A stretch of 44,411 nucleotides of DNA from Planctomycetales bacterium (GCA_027452145.1 DAIDHB010000490.1:1-44411); one strand, 5' to 3'; shown: positions 26,601 through 34,728, numbered from the stretch's first letter. Program-made: numbers and translations. Notes: generated from the letters alone by a model not told the origin.

Positions 26601-29600
26601 TCGACCGTCAGGTTGACCGACTGCGCGGGTCCGTCGATCGTGACATCGGCGAGGATGCCGGCCAGGCTACCGGCGTTGCCGATCGAGACGTTGTTGGCCG
26701 CGCCGGGGCTGTCCGGCTGACTCACGATCGAGAGCGGACCGCCCGCCGTGACGTTCTGGACGTCGACCGTGTTGCCGGAACCGCCGATTTGAATGGTGTT
26801 GACGATTCCGGCCGTGGTGCCGCTGACGGTCAGGGTCTTGCCGGTGGTACCAGAACCGAAGTAATCGAGGGTCAGGCTGACGAGGCCGGTGGCCGCGACC
26901 GACGGCGGCGACAGATAGGTCGGCGAGGCCATCGCGGTGAGGTCGACCACGACGTTCGCCTTGTTGGCGAAGTTCACCAGCTCGAAGGCCGACGGCGTGT
27001 CGCCGCTGGAGATGGTGTCGGTCGTCGCGGTGCCGATCGTCGGGCCGTTGGCCAGGTCGACGACCCCCGCGCTCGAAGGCGCGGCGAACCAGTAACTTGC
27101 CGCCGGCACGGTGTCGTTGATGGGCGTCAGACCGCCGAAGTCCAGGATCGAGCTGTTCCCGCCCTGCGTGAACGCAATCGTCCCCGAACCCGGAGCATTC
27201 GCCAGGGGCGTGTAGATCTCGGAATCGAACGGGGTCGCCGACGGGAGCTCGCCCTGGAGGATCAGCGTATTGGATGACCCGAGCACGCCTTCGAAGTGGA
27301 AGCTCGTCGTGCTGCCGACGGGCAGCGGATTCCCCTGACTGAAGTCGACGGTCAGCGCCGTTGTGACACCAGTGATCGAGCTGGGCATCAGACTGACCTG
27401 CGAGACACCGCTGTTGAAGGCCAGCGTTGAGGCCGCAATTCCGGTGAGGTCGCTGAGGCCAGCCGTGGAGTTGTACTCCAGCGTCGGCGTTCGCGACGTC
27501 GTGTCATTCACATCGTTGACGACCAGGTTGGTCGTCCCCACGCCGCCACCGTCGACCGTGACGCCCGCGAGCGAGTCCGCCGTGCCGGCGGTCGCTCCTC
27601 CAAGAGAAACGACGTCGGTGTGGCCGCTCGCTGGTGCGGTGTCGATCAGGGTCGTCACGCCGGCGGGCGTTCCGGTCACATCCCAGCTATCGCCCCCGCT
27701 GCCCCCCTTGACCGTCATGCCGGTCAGGCCGGTCGCACGCGAGAAGAAGACGACGGGCACAGCCCCCGCGCTGAACTCGTTGTTGAGGATGTAGGACGTA
27801 ACCGCCGTGCTCCCCGAGTCGTCGATGGTGAGCGACACGGCCCCGGCACCCTGGATTCCCACGTCGCCGGCGAGCGTCGAGAACGGGTTGGCGGCGTCGC
27901 CGATGGAGACCGTGTCGGGATTGATGGAAGGGGCGGAGACGGAGATGTCGGTGGTGAAGGCGACGAGTTGCGGTGAGCCAGTCATCGTGATCGCGTTGCC
28001 GCCCGCCCCGCCGGCGTCGAACGTGAGGCCGGCCAGGTCGGCACCCCCATAGGTGAAGGTCGATCCGCCCTGGAATCCCAGCGCCGTCGCACCCAGGGTG
28101 ACCGTCTGGCCGCTCGCGTCGGCCGAGTCATCCACGGTGAGCGCGACTGACCCGTTGCTCGGGGCGGTCCCGCTCGTGGTGACGGTGACGTCGCCCAGGC
28201 TGCTGGCGGCATGCGTGGCGTCGCCCAGGCCCAGCCGGACGCCCGCGGCCGTGCCCACGTTGATCGTCACGGGAGCGAGCCCCGACGAGGCGGCGGGCGA
28301 GCCGATGACCGCGATCGCCGTCTCGCCGATCGAGGGAGCGTCGATCGTCAGGCCGCCGAGGGTCGCATTGCTGAGGTCGATGATCGGGGACGAGCCGCCG
28401 AAGTTCACCGAGTCCGTCGACACGTTGATCGCCTGGTAAGTCTCGTCGACCGTATCGTCGATCGTGAGGTCGGTGGAACCTGTCACCATCACGCCGCCCA
28501 GGCTGCTGGCGGCCGTCAAGGCGCCGCCGAGGATGACCGCATTGCCCGTCCCCGAACCCATGGCCAGGGTCAGGTTCGTGCCCGGGCCCGCGCCAGTGAA
28601 GGCGCCCTGCACGGCCACGGCATTTGACCCGCCGCCGGGCGCCTTGAAGGTCAACCCGGTGAGCGTCACCCCCGTGTAGGTGAACGTCGGGAGCGGCGAA
28701 CTGCCCAGCGACAGGCTGCCGGAACCGATGGTGACGCTGTCCGAGCCGGCGGACGCCGAGTCGTCGACCGTCAGGCCGGCGGTGCTGCCGCTCGTCTTGA
28801 TCGCGACGTCCGCCAGGCCGCTGGCCGGATCCATGCTGTCGCCCAGCGAGATGGTATTGGCCCCGGTGTTTCCCATGGCCAGCGTTAGCGAGCCGGACAG
28901 CGTGGGGGTGCTGGCGACGGCGATCGTCGTCCCGCCGAGGTTGCTCGAGTCCAGCGTGATGCCGCCGAAGGAGTGGCCCGCGTAGCCGAACGTCGGGCCG
29001 CCCGTGAAGCTCACCGACGACGACGTGACGGCGACCGACTGGCCCGACGCGCCGTTCGAATCGTCGATCTTCAGGATCGCCGTGCTGTCGCCGGACGTCG
29101 CGATGTCGATGCTCCCGAGCCCGCTGGCGGCGTGCGTCGGATCGCCCAGGTCGTACTCGTCGCCCGAACCCGAGAAGGTGCTGATCAGGATCGCGCCGGC
29201 CGGGGTGAGGGCGGGCGTCGAGGTCACGCTCACCGTGTTCCCGCCCGAGTTGTCGGTGTAAAGCGTCAGCGAAGCCAGCGTTGCGCCGCTGTAGTCGAAC
29301 GTCCCCCCGCCGCCGAAGCTGATCGTCGTCGCCGTCATGCCGATGGTGAAGCTGCCGTTGCCGTTCGAGTCGTCCACCGTCAGGCCGATCGTGCCGGAGC
29401 CGGAGGTCGTCATCGTGACGTTCCCGACAAGGTCCGCGTCGCTCGAGCCGACCTGGACGGTGTTGTTCGTCGCCGCGCCCATGTCGAGCTCGAGAGCGGT
29501 CGCCCCGAGACCCGTCGGCGTCCGATGGATCTTCACCGCGGTGCCGCCGGTCCCGGCGTCGAAGGTCATCGCCGAGAAGATCGTGCCGCTGTAAGTGACG

Positions 29601-31717
29601 GTCGTCGCGGCGCCGATCGTAAGCTGGCCCGAGTCGAAGGTCACGGTCTGGTTCGGCGTGGAATCGATCGAGTCGTCGATCGTCAGGCTCGTCGGTCCCG
29701 CGACGTTGATGCCGCCGAGGGTACTGGCCGCATTCGACGAGTCGCCCAGTGTGATCGAGTTGCCGGCGACGTTCCCCGGGTTCACGGCGATGTGCGACAG
29801 GCCCGACGTCGCCGCCGGCGAGCCGGTGATCGTCAGCGTGAGGGCCGTGTTGCCGCCGTCGAAGGTGAATCCGTCGATCTGCGCCGCGCTGTAGTCGAAG
29901 ATCGGGCTGGAGCCGGTCGAATACGACACGTTCGTCGACGACACGGTGGCCGTCGCGGGGCTGTTGTTGTTCGAATCGTTGATCGTCAGGCCGGTCGTGC
30001 CGGTGACGGTGATATCGCCGAAGCTCGCCACGGAGTGGCTCGAATCGCCGATGAACACGTTGTTGCCCGACTTGCCGCCCATGTTCAGGGTCATCGGCGT
30101 GGCGCCCGAGACGGCCGGCGTGCCCTGGACGGTCACCTGCTCGGCCGACGAGCCGGCGTCGAACGTGAAGCCGCTGAGGCTCGCGCTGCCGTACGTGATC
30201 GACGCGCCGGTGGTTGCGGACAATCCCGTCGCCGTGATGGTCGGGCTGTCCGACGTCGCCTGCGCCGAGTCGTCGATCGTCAGCCCCGTGACGCCCCCGC
30301 CCGAGTTGGCGACGTCGAACGCGGTCCCGAAATTCGAGGCCGGGGCGAGGGCGCCGCCGAGCGTGATCGCGGTGCCGGCCGAATTCGTCATGCTGGTGCC
30401 GACCGAATCGCCCAGGGCAGTCCAGGTGGTGCCGTTGGGTGCCAGGGTCGCCGTGTTGCCGATCGGCGAGAAGGTGACGCCCGCCGGCAACGAACCGTCG
30501 GTCCCGAAGGTCTCGCCCGAGTTGGCCGTGAAGGTGTAGGTCTCGCTGGTCGGGTCGTAGGTGACTCCGAGGCTCGACACGGTGTTATCGCCGGTGAGCA
30601 CGATCTCGGTGCCCGAGAGGCTCGCGGTGATGTTGTAGGTCTGCTGGATGCTGACGATGCCGGTCGAGCCGGCCTGGCCGGCCGTCCCCGACCCGCTCGA
30701 CCCGCTCGACCCGCCCGGGCCGCCGTATGCCTCGAACGAGCCGGTGCCGGTCTCCGACTGGCTGTAGAGGACGTCCAGGATCCCGCCGCCGCCGCCGCCG
30801 CCGCCGCCGCAGCAGCCGCCGGACGGTCCGACTCCGCCGTCGGCCGAAACGGTGCCGTTGTTCGTCACCGTCGGGGCCTTCATGAGGATGCCGCCGCCCG
30901 ATCCGCCGCCGGACGACCCGCTCCCGGCGATGCCGCCGCTGCCGCCGTTGGCCTGGATGATGCCTCCGCTGTCGACGGTGATCGAAGTCACGGCGACGAG
31001 CTCGACCGCACCGCCGCCGCCGCCGCCGGTCGTCGCGAGCGACATGCCCGTGGGCGTCGTCCCCGACGCGCCGCCGCTGCCGCCCTGGAGCTGGGTCAAC
31101 AGGTTGCCATAGATCAGCCCGCCGAGGCCGCCCGATGCGCCACCCTGGCCCCCGGCGCCGCCGAAGCCGCCGCCGCCACCGCCGTAATACGTGCCGGCGA
31201 CGCCTCCGCTGACCGCACCGCCGCCGCCAGGCCCTAGCCCGGCCCCCTGCGTGGTGGTGAACTGACCGCCTCCGTAGCCGCCCGGCCCGCCGGCCACGGC
31301 GGCCTCGGAACCGGCCGCGGGCGTCCCGCCGTTGGCGGCGATGGTCCCGTCGACCGTGAAGGTGCCCCGCGAGAGGATCGCCAGCGGATTCGAGCCGGTC
31401 GCGGTGATCGTGCTGCCGGCCGCGATGGACACGCTGTCGAAGTCGAAGACCGCGATGTTGTTCGCCGACAGCACGCCAGTGACGCTCACACCGGGCCCGG
31501 TCAGCGTCAGGGCGTTCGTATCGAGCGTATAACTGTCACTCGCCGTGGTGCTGAACGCCCCCAGGCTGGTGAACGCCGTCGGGTCGAGCAGCGTCGACAG
31601 CACCTTGCGATCCTCGAGGTTCTCCAGCCCCGCGCGAAAGCGCTTCTGGCCCCTTCGCGACGAGGCCGGGACCGAGCTCGATGCAGACATGCGGCGGGAT
31701 GGCGAGACGGGCTTCAT
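23609..31717 (-). CDS. giant (2,702-residue) LEPR-XLL-type surface protein with DDS repeats and PKD domains
   Basis: ATG 31717 has GGAG seven bases upstream. A basic, Ser-rich N-terminus leads to LEDRKVLS at 34-41, the LEPR-XLL-like motif common on large planctomycete surface proteins. A glycine-rich region (about 135-310) reads GGGGGGFGGAGGQGG. From about 480 to 1,300 there are nine or so imperfect repeats of roughly 90-100 residues, each anchored by L-T-I/V-DDS and by GDxxxxAxxLGxVxV. More degenerate beta-repeats continue to about 2,050. Three PKD-type domains follow, with INWGDG near 2,080 and 2,205 and VDYGDG near 2,315, each followed by a HTY- or HYY-type strand. An Ig-like unit (TPTFVGGATPGAVIVVY) and a beta-rich C-terminus with a basic end follow. 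Function is probably structural or adhesive at the cell surface; no enzyme motif was seen. Confidence 0.9.
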   Translation of the reverse strand: MKPVSPSRRMSASSSVPASSRRGQKRFRAGLENLEDRKVLSTLLDPTAFTSLGAFSTTASDSYTLDTNALTLTGPGVSVTGVLSANNIAVFDFDSVSIAAGSTITATGSNPLAILSRGTFTVDGTIAANGGTPAAGSEAAVAGGPGGYGGGQFTTTQGAGLGPGGGGAVSGGVAGTYYGGGGGGFGGAGGQGGASGGLGGLIYGNLLTQLQGGSGGASGTTPTGMSLATTGGGGGGAVELVAVTSITVDSGGIIQANGGSGGIAGSGSSGGGSGGGILMKAPTVTNNGTVSADGGVGPSGGCCGGGGGGGGGILDVLYSQSETGTGSFEAYGGPGGSSGSSGSGTAGQAGSTGIVSIQQTYNITASLSGTEIVLTGDNTVSSLGVTYDPTSETYTFTANSGETFGTDGSLPAGVTFSPIGNTATLAPNGTTWTALGDSVGTSMTNSAGTAITLGGALAPASNFGTAFDVANSGGGVTGLTIDDSAQATSDSPTITATGLSATTGASITYGSASLSGFTFDAGSSAEQVTVQGTPAVSGATPMTLNMGGKSGNNVFIGDSSHSVASFGDITVTGTTGLTINDSNNNSPATATVSSTNVSYSTGSSPIFDYSAAQIDGFTFDGGNTALTLTITGSPAATSGLSHIAVNPGNVAGNSITLGDSSNAASTLGGINVAGPTSLTIDDSIDSTPNQTVTFDSGQLTIGAATTVTYSGTIFSAMTFDAGTGGTAVKIHRTPTGLGATALELDMGAATNNTVQVGSSDADLVGNVTMTTSGSGTIGLTVDDSNGNGSFTIGMTATTISFGGGGTFDYSGATLASLTLYTDNSGGNTVSVTSTPALTPAGAILISTFSGSGDEYDLGDPTHAASGLGSIDIATSGDSTAILKIDDSNGASGQSVAVTSSSVSFTGGPTFGYAGHSFGGITLDSSNLGGTTIAVASTPTLSGSLTLAMGNTGANTISLGDSMDPASGLADVAIKTSGSTAGLTVDDSASAGSDSVTIGSGSLSLGSSPLPTFTYTGVTLTGLTFKAPGGGSNAVAVQGAFTGAGPGTNLTLAMGSGTGNAVILGGALTAASSLGGVMVTGSTDLTIDDTVDETYQAINVSTDSVNFGGSSPIIDLSNATLGGLTIDAPSIGETAIAVIGSPAASSGLAPVTINVGTAAGVRLGLGDATHAASSLGDVTVTTSGTAPSNGSVALTVDDSADASGQTVTLGATALGFQGGSTFTYGGADLAGLTFDAGGAGGNAITMTGSPQLVAFTTDISVSAPSINPDTVSIGDAANPFSTLAGDVGIQGAGAVSLTIDDSGSTAVTSYILNNEFSAGAVPVVFFSRATGLTGMTVKGGSGGDSWDVTGTPAGVTTLIDTAPASGHTDVVSLGGATAGTADSLAGVTVDGGGVGTTNLVVNDVNDTTSRTPTLEYNSTAGLSDLTGIAASTLAFNSGVSQVSLMPSSITGVTTALTVDFSQGNPLPVGSTTSFHFEGVLGSSNTLILQGELPSATPFDSEIYTPLANAPGSGTIAFTQGGNSSILDFGGLTPINDTVPAASYWFAAPSSAGVVDLANGPTIGTATTDTISSGDTPSAFELVNFANKANVVVDLTAMASPTYLSPPSVAATGLVSLTLDYFGSGTTGKTLTVSGTTAGIVNTIQIGGSGNTVDVQNVTAGGPLSIVSQPDSPGAANNVSIGNAGSLAGILADVTIDGPAQSVNLTVDGSAAMTPYGAMLLQHVAASPMAELSGLSPGASIVYDPSAIGTFALSTGTGADNLTVDFVNGNPLAGPGTPAVGFPLQYNAGGGGDSLTFQDSSGSTAPIFDSENYLSTGPNSGNVSFFASGSSGTPVFQGGVQFSQLTPTVDSTPVTNYTFTAPRTGGGIAVTDAASPGYALIADPSPSPTFESVAYTNKTNVVIDATPVSRNNFVLLNNSTAATGQTTLAVDLGSGNDTLVVSANPAGVSTAIDGGAGSQAITVNGAGLAAGTTSSNFTIFGGAGPDVMRLNSQGTGSPAALTPGTPSGPATATFGTGPGATSLAFLNIGTIQDYTTNHAPTLGIPSPPPTIFAQPGVPLVNIPVAIFMDSDLVENPSSYVATINWGDGLAPTTGTITADPSTPGRYIISGSHTYQAAGSNLIAVTLTDLGGSFTSTLNNAGGAVVPVTTQLDQVAPVSGVTASVNVVDLQLGSTTAFAATAGTSASGELAVFTNPNGPTNPGAYSALINWGDGTALGGATIAADPNVSGAFDISGTHNYAAPGTYSGTIELHAVGTGQSMMIPLSATAQAPSVSVTAGIKGSNEDPLGPLKVATVSVPFFRGSPGLDASSYSASVDYGDGSPTVPATLAPASIPGASAFSVNTSGHYYSIPGTYTLTVAIRDAQGVVVGSGSAPVEIKDPPPVNPTAPMITWGRLSPQSDSGMSNSDGITNVTTPTFVGGATPGAVIVVYATPTGSTAAPVPIASGVANDAGAWSATVVGSPLAQGSYQVSATATNAGGTASFGLGTVAIDTTAPVITDIVFNRLRGELDVYFQDNLGGMSLPALSNGASYQISAKPLNNTISVRKTIVPTSVTVIDGATPTSVDEAVVVFNRGKVLNPGHYTVQVLASGIFDVAGNTLAGRFYGSYPTGNGAPGTNYVAQFTAYPARTLAAYPFSAGYARPKMPTSGSTTPKVRVAEAAVARSQVRALARQAGAWSDHAKHDPASLIDRAIASLDAVLPKRRR
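27800..30290 (-). repeat. tandem protein repeats (LTIDDS units) inside the giant surface gene
   Basis: About nine units of 90-100 codons. Each has the order LTIDDS or LTVDDS, a short strand pair, a GxxxFxYxG turn, LxGLTFDAG, a G-N-x-V/I step, a GSP/GTP turn, then LGDxxHxxSxLG. Unit sequences differ enough that the DNA is not an exact repeat. Limits are approximate, and more degenerate copies extend beyond both sides. Confidence 0.7.
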
Positions 31718-32120
31718 CGGTCTTCTCCAGGGTGAACGCGACGTGACACGGGAGGCGCCGGACGTGCGCCGGCCACCCTTCTCGACGACGCGAGCGTTCC
31801 CATTCGCACATGCCTCGTGCGTGGCCGGACACTCGACCGAACCCCAATCCAACCCGGACGAACGGACAGCCCGCGATGGCCGGACCTCGGGCAATGAGCC
31901 GGCCACGAATCGCGGTCGCGGTCGCGGGGCATCAGGCCTCCGGGTCCAGGTTGGGATTCGGGCCGTCCTGGCACGAACCGGGCACGGGTGGAAGGGTCAC
32001 CACCCGCGAGAGCCGCCCGCATGGGCGGCCGGGGTTACGGCGTCGTCACATTGAGACCGATAGAACGTCGTGATGGAGTTGTCCACCGAATGGAGAAGCC
32101 GTGCATGAACCGGTCCTGAC
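31718..32120. other. intergenic region upstream of the giant gene
   Basis: About 400 bases without a gene between two minus-strand genes. It must contain the promoter of the giant gene. A poor candidate on the minus strand (TGGACA and TATCGG 17 bases apart, near 32,060-32,090) is noted but not trusted. Palindromic repeats begin at 32121. Confidence 0.4.
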
Positions 32121-32243
32121 GACCCGGCGACGTCAGTCGCCGGGTCCTTCCCCCGCTGCATGAGGACCTGGCGACTGACAACGCCGGTTCGCCTGGACTG
32201 CACGACCGACGCATGAGGACCCGGCGACTGACGTCGCCGGGTC
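32121..32243. repeat. cluster of three REP-like palindromes (left of the STGPR gene)
   Basis: Copies are at 32121-32146, 32165-32190 and 32218-32243. The first and third are perfect: 11-base arms GACCCGGCGAC and complement around GTCA (TGAC in the third, so the two are in opposite orientation). The middle copy is degenerate. The same unit recurs on the other side of the adjacent gene. No T-tracts follow, so they are not simple terminators. Confidence 0.85.
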
Positions 32244-34199
32244 GCCTGGCCGGTATTCGAAACGAAAGGCCGAGGATGGTGTCCTTACCACCTTGGGTTC
32301 GTTCGCGCCCGGCTCGGCGGCCTGGGTTGTCAGGACCACGGGAATCGCCAGGGCCAGCAACAGCACAAGCGGGCGGAAGGGCCACCGGGCCCCCGTGCAA
32401 TCGGGCGCGCTCGTCCTGTTCGCCGCGGTCCGACGCTCGCCCGCGGGGGCGTTGGGTTCATTCGTCACATTCTGCGATTTGGCGATGGCCGCGTTGGGTT
32501 CGTTCGTCCCATTTTGCGATTCGGCCCCGGCGGCGTTGGGTTCGTTCGTCGGGTTTCGGGGTTTTGCCACTGCCGCCACCCGGGCGAGGACCATCTCGAT
32601 GGCGGCCGTCAGCCCGGTGCGCGCCTCGGGCGGGGCCGGGTCGGCGGGAATGGACGCCGGGCCGGCGGCCGGAGGACGGACGAAGGCGGGGTGCGCCCTG
32701 GGCCGGCGGGGCAGGCGGCGGCCGGCGAGCGGCCTGGAGGGGCGGCGGACGTTGGGCGCAGGCCCGGCGAGCGTTTCCAGGGCCGCCCTGAGGTGGTCGA
32801 GGTCATTCGACACGCGCGGCCGCTCGCCGGCCGGGGCCGAACCGGCCGTGACGTCGGACGCGACAACGGAAGTTGGAGCCTGCGCCTCGGGCGGTGGTGC
32901 GGGCAACGCGATGGCCCCGGCTCCGTCCGAGGCGGCCTTCCTGTCGCGCGGACACGAACCCGATGATGCGGCCTGGTTCCTGGGAGGGCGAGGCTCCGTC
33001 CGAGCCGCGGGGCCAGGATCGGACGGAGCCGCGCCCTCCCGGACCGAACGGAAAGTCTCAGCGGGCTCGTGAATCACTCGCTCCCCGCCCCTCGTCCCTC
33101 GTTCCTCCGAGCCGGTCGCCCCGCGCCCCTCCGAGCCGGTCGCGGCCCGATCGGCCTCCCGCTGGCGTTTCCGCAGGATTTCGAGGATGCGCAGGAGGGT
33201 CCGGTTGTTGGCGAGCTGATAGCGGCGGAGCTTCTCGCCGGCCTCGGAGTCCTCGAATCCCCGGCGGGCCTCGGTGGCCGCCTCCTCGCGCCGGAGGTGC
33301 GCCGCGAGGAGAACTTCGAGCCGGTCGACCTGCTCGGCGACGAGGGCCAGCAGCCACTCGCGTGCGGCGTCCGGCCCGGCCGGGGCGGCGAGGCGACCCG
33401 AACGGGCCTCGATCCGCTCGTCGAACCGGATGCGCTCGCCGGCGCCCAGCTCGACGTGGACATCGGCGAACGGCTGCTCCTTTCCGGGGTCCATGTCGTG
33501 GCAGGCGAGGTAGATGGCCATCACCCGATCGTCGTCCGTCGCATCGAACGGCTGCCGCCCCAGCAGGCGAATGGCCCTGAACCGATCGTGCGGCTGCCAG
33601 AGCAGCCCGTCCTCGAGCAGCGCGCCCAGGTCGTTCCAGCGGTCGAGCAGCCAGGCGCAGCCCATCGCGGTTGCTTCCAGCGCCTCGAGCAGCCGGGCCG
33701 GGTCGTTGGAATCCACGACCTCGGGCGACCACGAGACGCGCACGGCGTCCCCGAGCCCCGCCGGGTAAAACGGGTACAGGCACAACGGCCCGCGCGGGTC
33801 CCAGAACAGGCGGCGGCCCAGCCGGATGACCTCGTCCGCCTGCGCATCGGCCCGGGCGTTCCCCGATTCCAGGATGTCGAGCGTCATCCGCGCGGCCCAC
33901 GCCCGATCGGCGCGATCGAGCTGCCACGAGACGTTCACGGCCCGCTCGACGAGGTAGCGCTCCACCTCATCCCGGGGCTGGAGCGTCGCGGTCCACGAAT
34001 CGTGCCGGCGCCTCAGGATCTCCTCATCCTCGCCGGGCAGCACGGGCAACTCGGCCCGCATCCCATGCTTGAGGGCATTGAACCGGCTGCGTTCCTTGCC
34101 CGCCTGGGACCGCGGCCCGGTGCTTTTCTGGGCATTCTTGCGGTTGGCCTCGATGCGGGCGGCGGACGTGGTGCGAGCCTCGGCGGTCGCGGTTGTCAT
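32133..34199 (-). CDS. STGPR/NALKHG-motif protein of unknown function
   Basis: A 688-residue protein from ATG 34199 (GAGG eight bases upstream). Residues about 15-50 hold the diagnostic segment ANRKNAQKSTGPRSQAGKE and SRFNALKHG, seen in many hypothetical proteins of planctomycetes and some other phyla. A helical domain of about 300 residues follows (VERAVNVSWQLDRADRAW ... RYQLANNRTLLRILEILRKRQ). From about 350 the protein is low-complexity, Pro/Ala-rich, with three 14-residue repeats containing TNEPNA. A hydrophobic stretch (PLVLLLALAIPVVLTT) is near the end. The last 35 residues are translated from palindromic repeats, and the stop TGA lies in the loop of one. No HUH, DDE or other transposase motif was found. 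The low-complexity half may be non-functional drift. Confidence 0.75.
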   Translation of the reverse strand: MTTATAEARTTSAARIEANRKNAQKSTGPRSQAGKERSRFNALKHGMRAELPVLPGEDEEILRRRHDSWTATLQPRDEVERYLVERAVNVSWQLDRADRAWAARMTLDILESGNARADAQADEVIRLGRRLFWDPRGPLCLYPFYPAGLGDAVRVSWSPEVVDSNDPARLLEALEATAMGCAWLLDRWNDLGALLEDGLLWQPHDRFRAIRLLGRQPFDATDDDRVMAIYLACHDMDPGKEQPFADVHVELGAGERIRFDERIEARSGRLAAPAGPDAAREWLLALVAEQVDRLEVLLAAHLRREEAATEARRGFEDSEAGEKLRRYQLANNRTLLRILEILRKRQREADRAATGSEGRGATGSEERGTRGGERVIHEPAETFRSVREGAAPSDPGPAARTEPRPPRNQAASSGSCPRDRKAASDGAGAIALPAPPPEAQAPTSVVASDVTAGSAPAGERPRVSNDLDHLRAALETLAGPAPNVRRPSRPLAGRRLPRRPRAHPAFVRPPAAGPASIPADPAPPEARTGLTAAIEMVLARVAAVAKPRNPTNEPNAAGAESQNGTNEPNAAIAKSQNVTNEPNAPAGERRTAANRTSAPDCTGARWPFRPLVLLLALAIPVVLTTQAAEPGANEPKVVRTPSSAFRFEYRPGDPATSVAGSSCVGRAVQANRRCQSPGPHAAGEGPGD
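32449..32574 (-). repeat. 42-bp tandem repeat, three copies, inside the STGPR gene
   Basis: Units start at 32449, 32491 and 32533, each beginning GCGTTGGGTTC (plus strand). The period of 42 keeps the frame and encodes 14 residues with TNEPNA. A further GGGTTCGTTCG occurs alone at about 32295, hinting at an older copy. Confidence 0.8.
32982..33040. repeat. interspersed inverted repeat inserted in coding sequence
   Basis: Arms 32982-33001 and 33021-33040 are reverse complements at 19 of 20 positions, with a 19-base loop. The left arm starts GGGAGGGCGAGGCTCC. It belongs to the same family as 11078-11158. It lies in frame in the low-complexity part of the STGPR gene, where it encodes REGAAPSDPG and RTEPRPPR. 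Confidence 0.7.
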
Positions 34200-34540
34200 C
34201 CTGGCTGCCTCTTCTTTTTCAGGACGTCGATTCGGGGATGGGTCTCGCAACTTCGCAAGAATCAGCCTTCTTTGCCCCACTACCCTAGATTATAGGAAGT
34301 TTTTTCGGGCTTGATGCGACTTTTTGAGAATTGCTGCCGATTTCTTGCCAGTGCAGTCCGATTCATGGACACCGAGACACGCATGGACCGCCTTTCGAGG
34401 CGTCGGTTGCCATGCGAGAAGCCCGGACGATGTGGAGACCTCGCTCCGTTTGCCTGGCGGACCAAGACGAGAGGTCGCCGCCTCATACCTGGAGGCGCGG
34501 GCGACACGCCGACATCAGACGCCGGAGTCTTCACAAAGGC
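34200..34540. other. upstream region of the STGPR gene
   Basis: About 340 bases with no gene. The stretch 34285-34335 is clearly AT-rich against the surrounding GC-rich DNA and holds the -10 described separately. Beyond it, 34340-34540 shows nothing recognisable. Confidence 0.45.
34289..34294 (-). promoter_or_regulatory. TATAAT -10 box for the STGPR gene
   Basis: On the minus strand TATAAT lies about 90 bases before ATG 34199, in an AT-rich patch that begins with a run of six A. No good -35 is found at 16-18 bases, so an activator or an A-rich UP-like element may compensate. Confidence 0.4.
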
Positions 34541-34684
34541 GAACCGGCGACGTGAGTCGCCGGGTCCTCACGCGTGAGTCGTCGGGCCGCAGGACGCCGG
34601 GACCCGGCGACTGACGTCGCCGGTTCGCCAAACGGACGTCGCGGTCGTCGTGGCCGGCGATCCGGCGGCGTCGGTCGCCAGGTC
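34541..34684. repeat. cluster of three REP-like palindromes (right of the STGPR gene)
   Basis: Copies at 34541-34566 (loop GTGA), 34601-34626 (loop TGAC) and 34659-34684 (degenerate, loop GTCG). Arms are variants of GACCCGGCGAC or GAACCGGCGAC. Spacing is about 60 bases. Together with 32121-32243 they bracket the STGPR gene. Confidence 0.8.
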
Positions 34685-34699
34685 ATTTACCCAACGACC

Positions 34700-34728
34700 T
34701 TCACCCTTCGTCGACGAGCCTCTATCAT
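34700..34728 (+). promoter_or_regulatory. promoter for the first Uma2 gene
   Basis: TTCACC at 34700-34705 and TATCAT at 34723-34728 are 17 bases apart. The start of transcription would be near 34735, 54 bases before the ATG. It begins right after the palindrome cluster. Confidence 0.45.

Noticed and set aside
24686..31237. Two long plus-strand open frames (863 and 754 codons) opposite the giant surface gene
   Set aside because: They are antisense to a clear coding frame, are Arg/Gly/Asp-rich without domains, and arise from the biased codon use and repeats of the real gene.
32121..34684. CRISPR array
   Set aside because: Only three palindromes per cluster, spacers of unequal length, and no cas gene. 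They match REP-like units instead.
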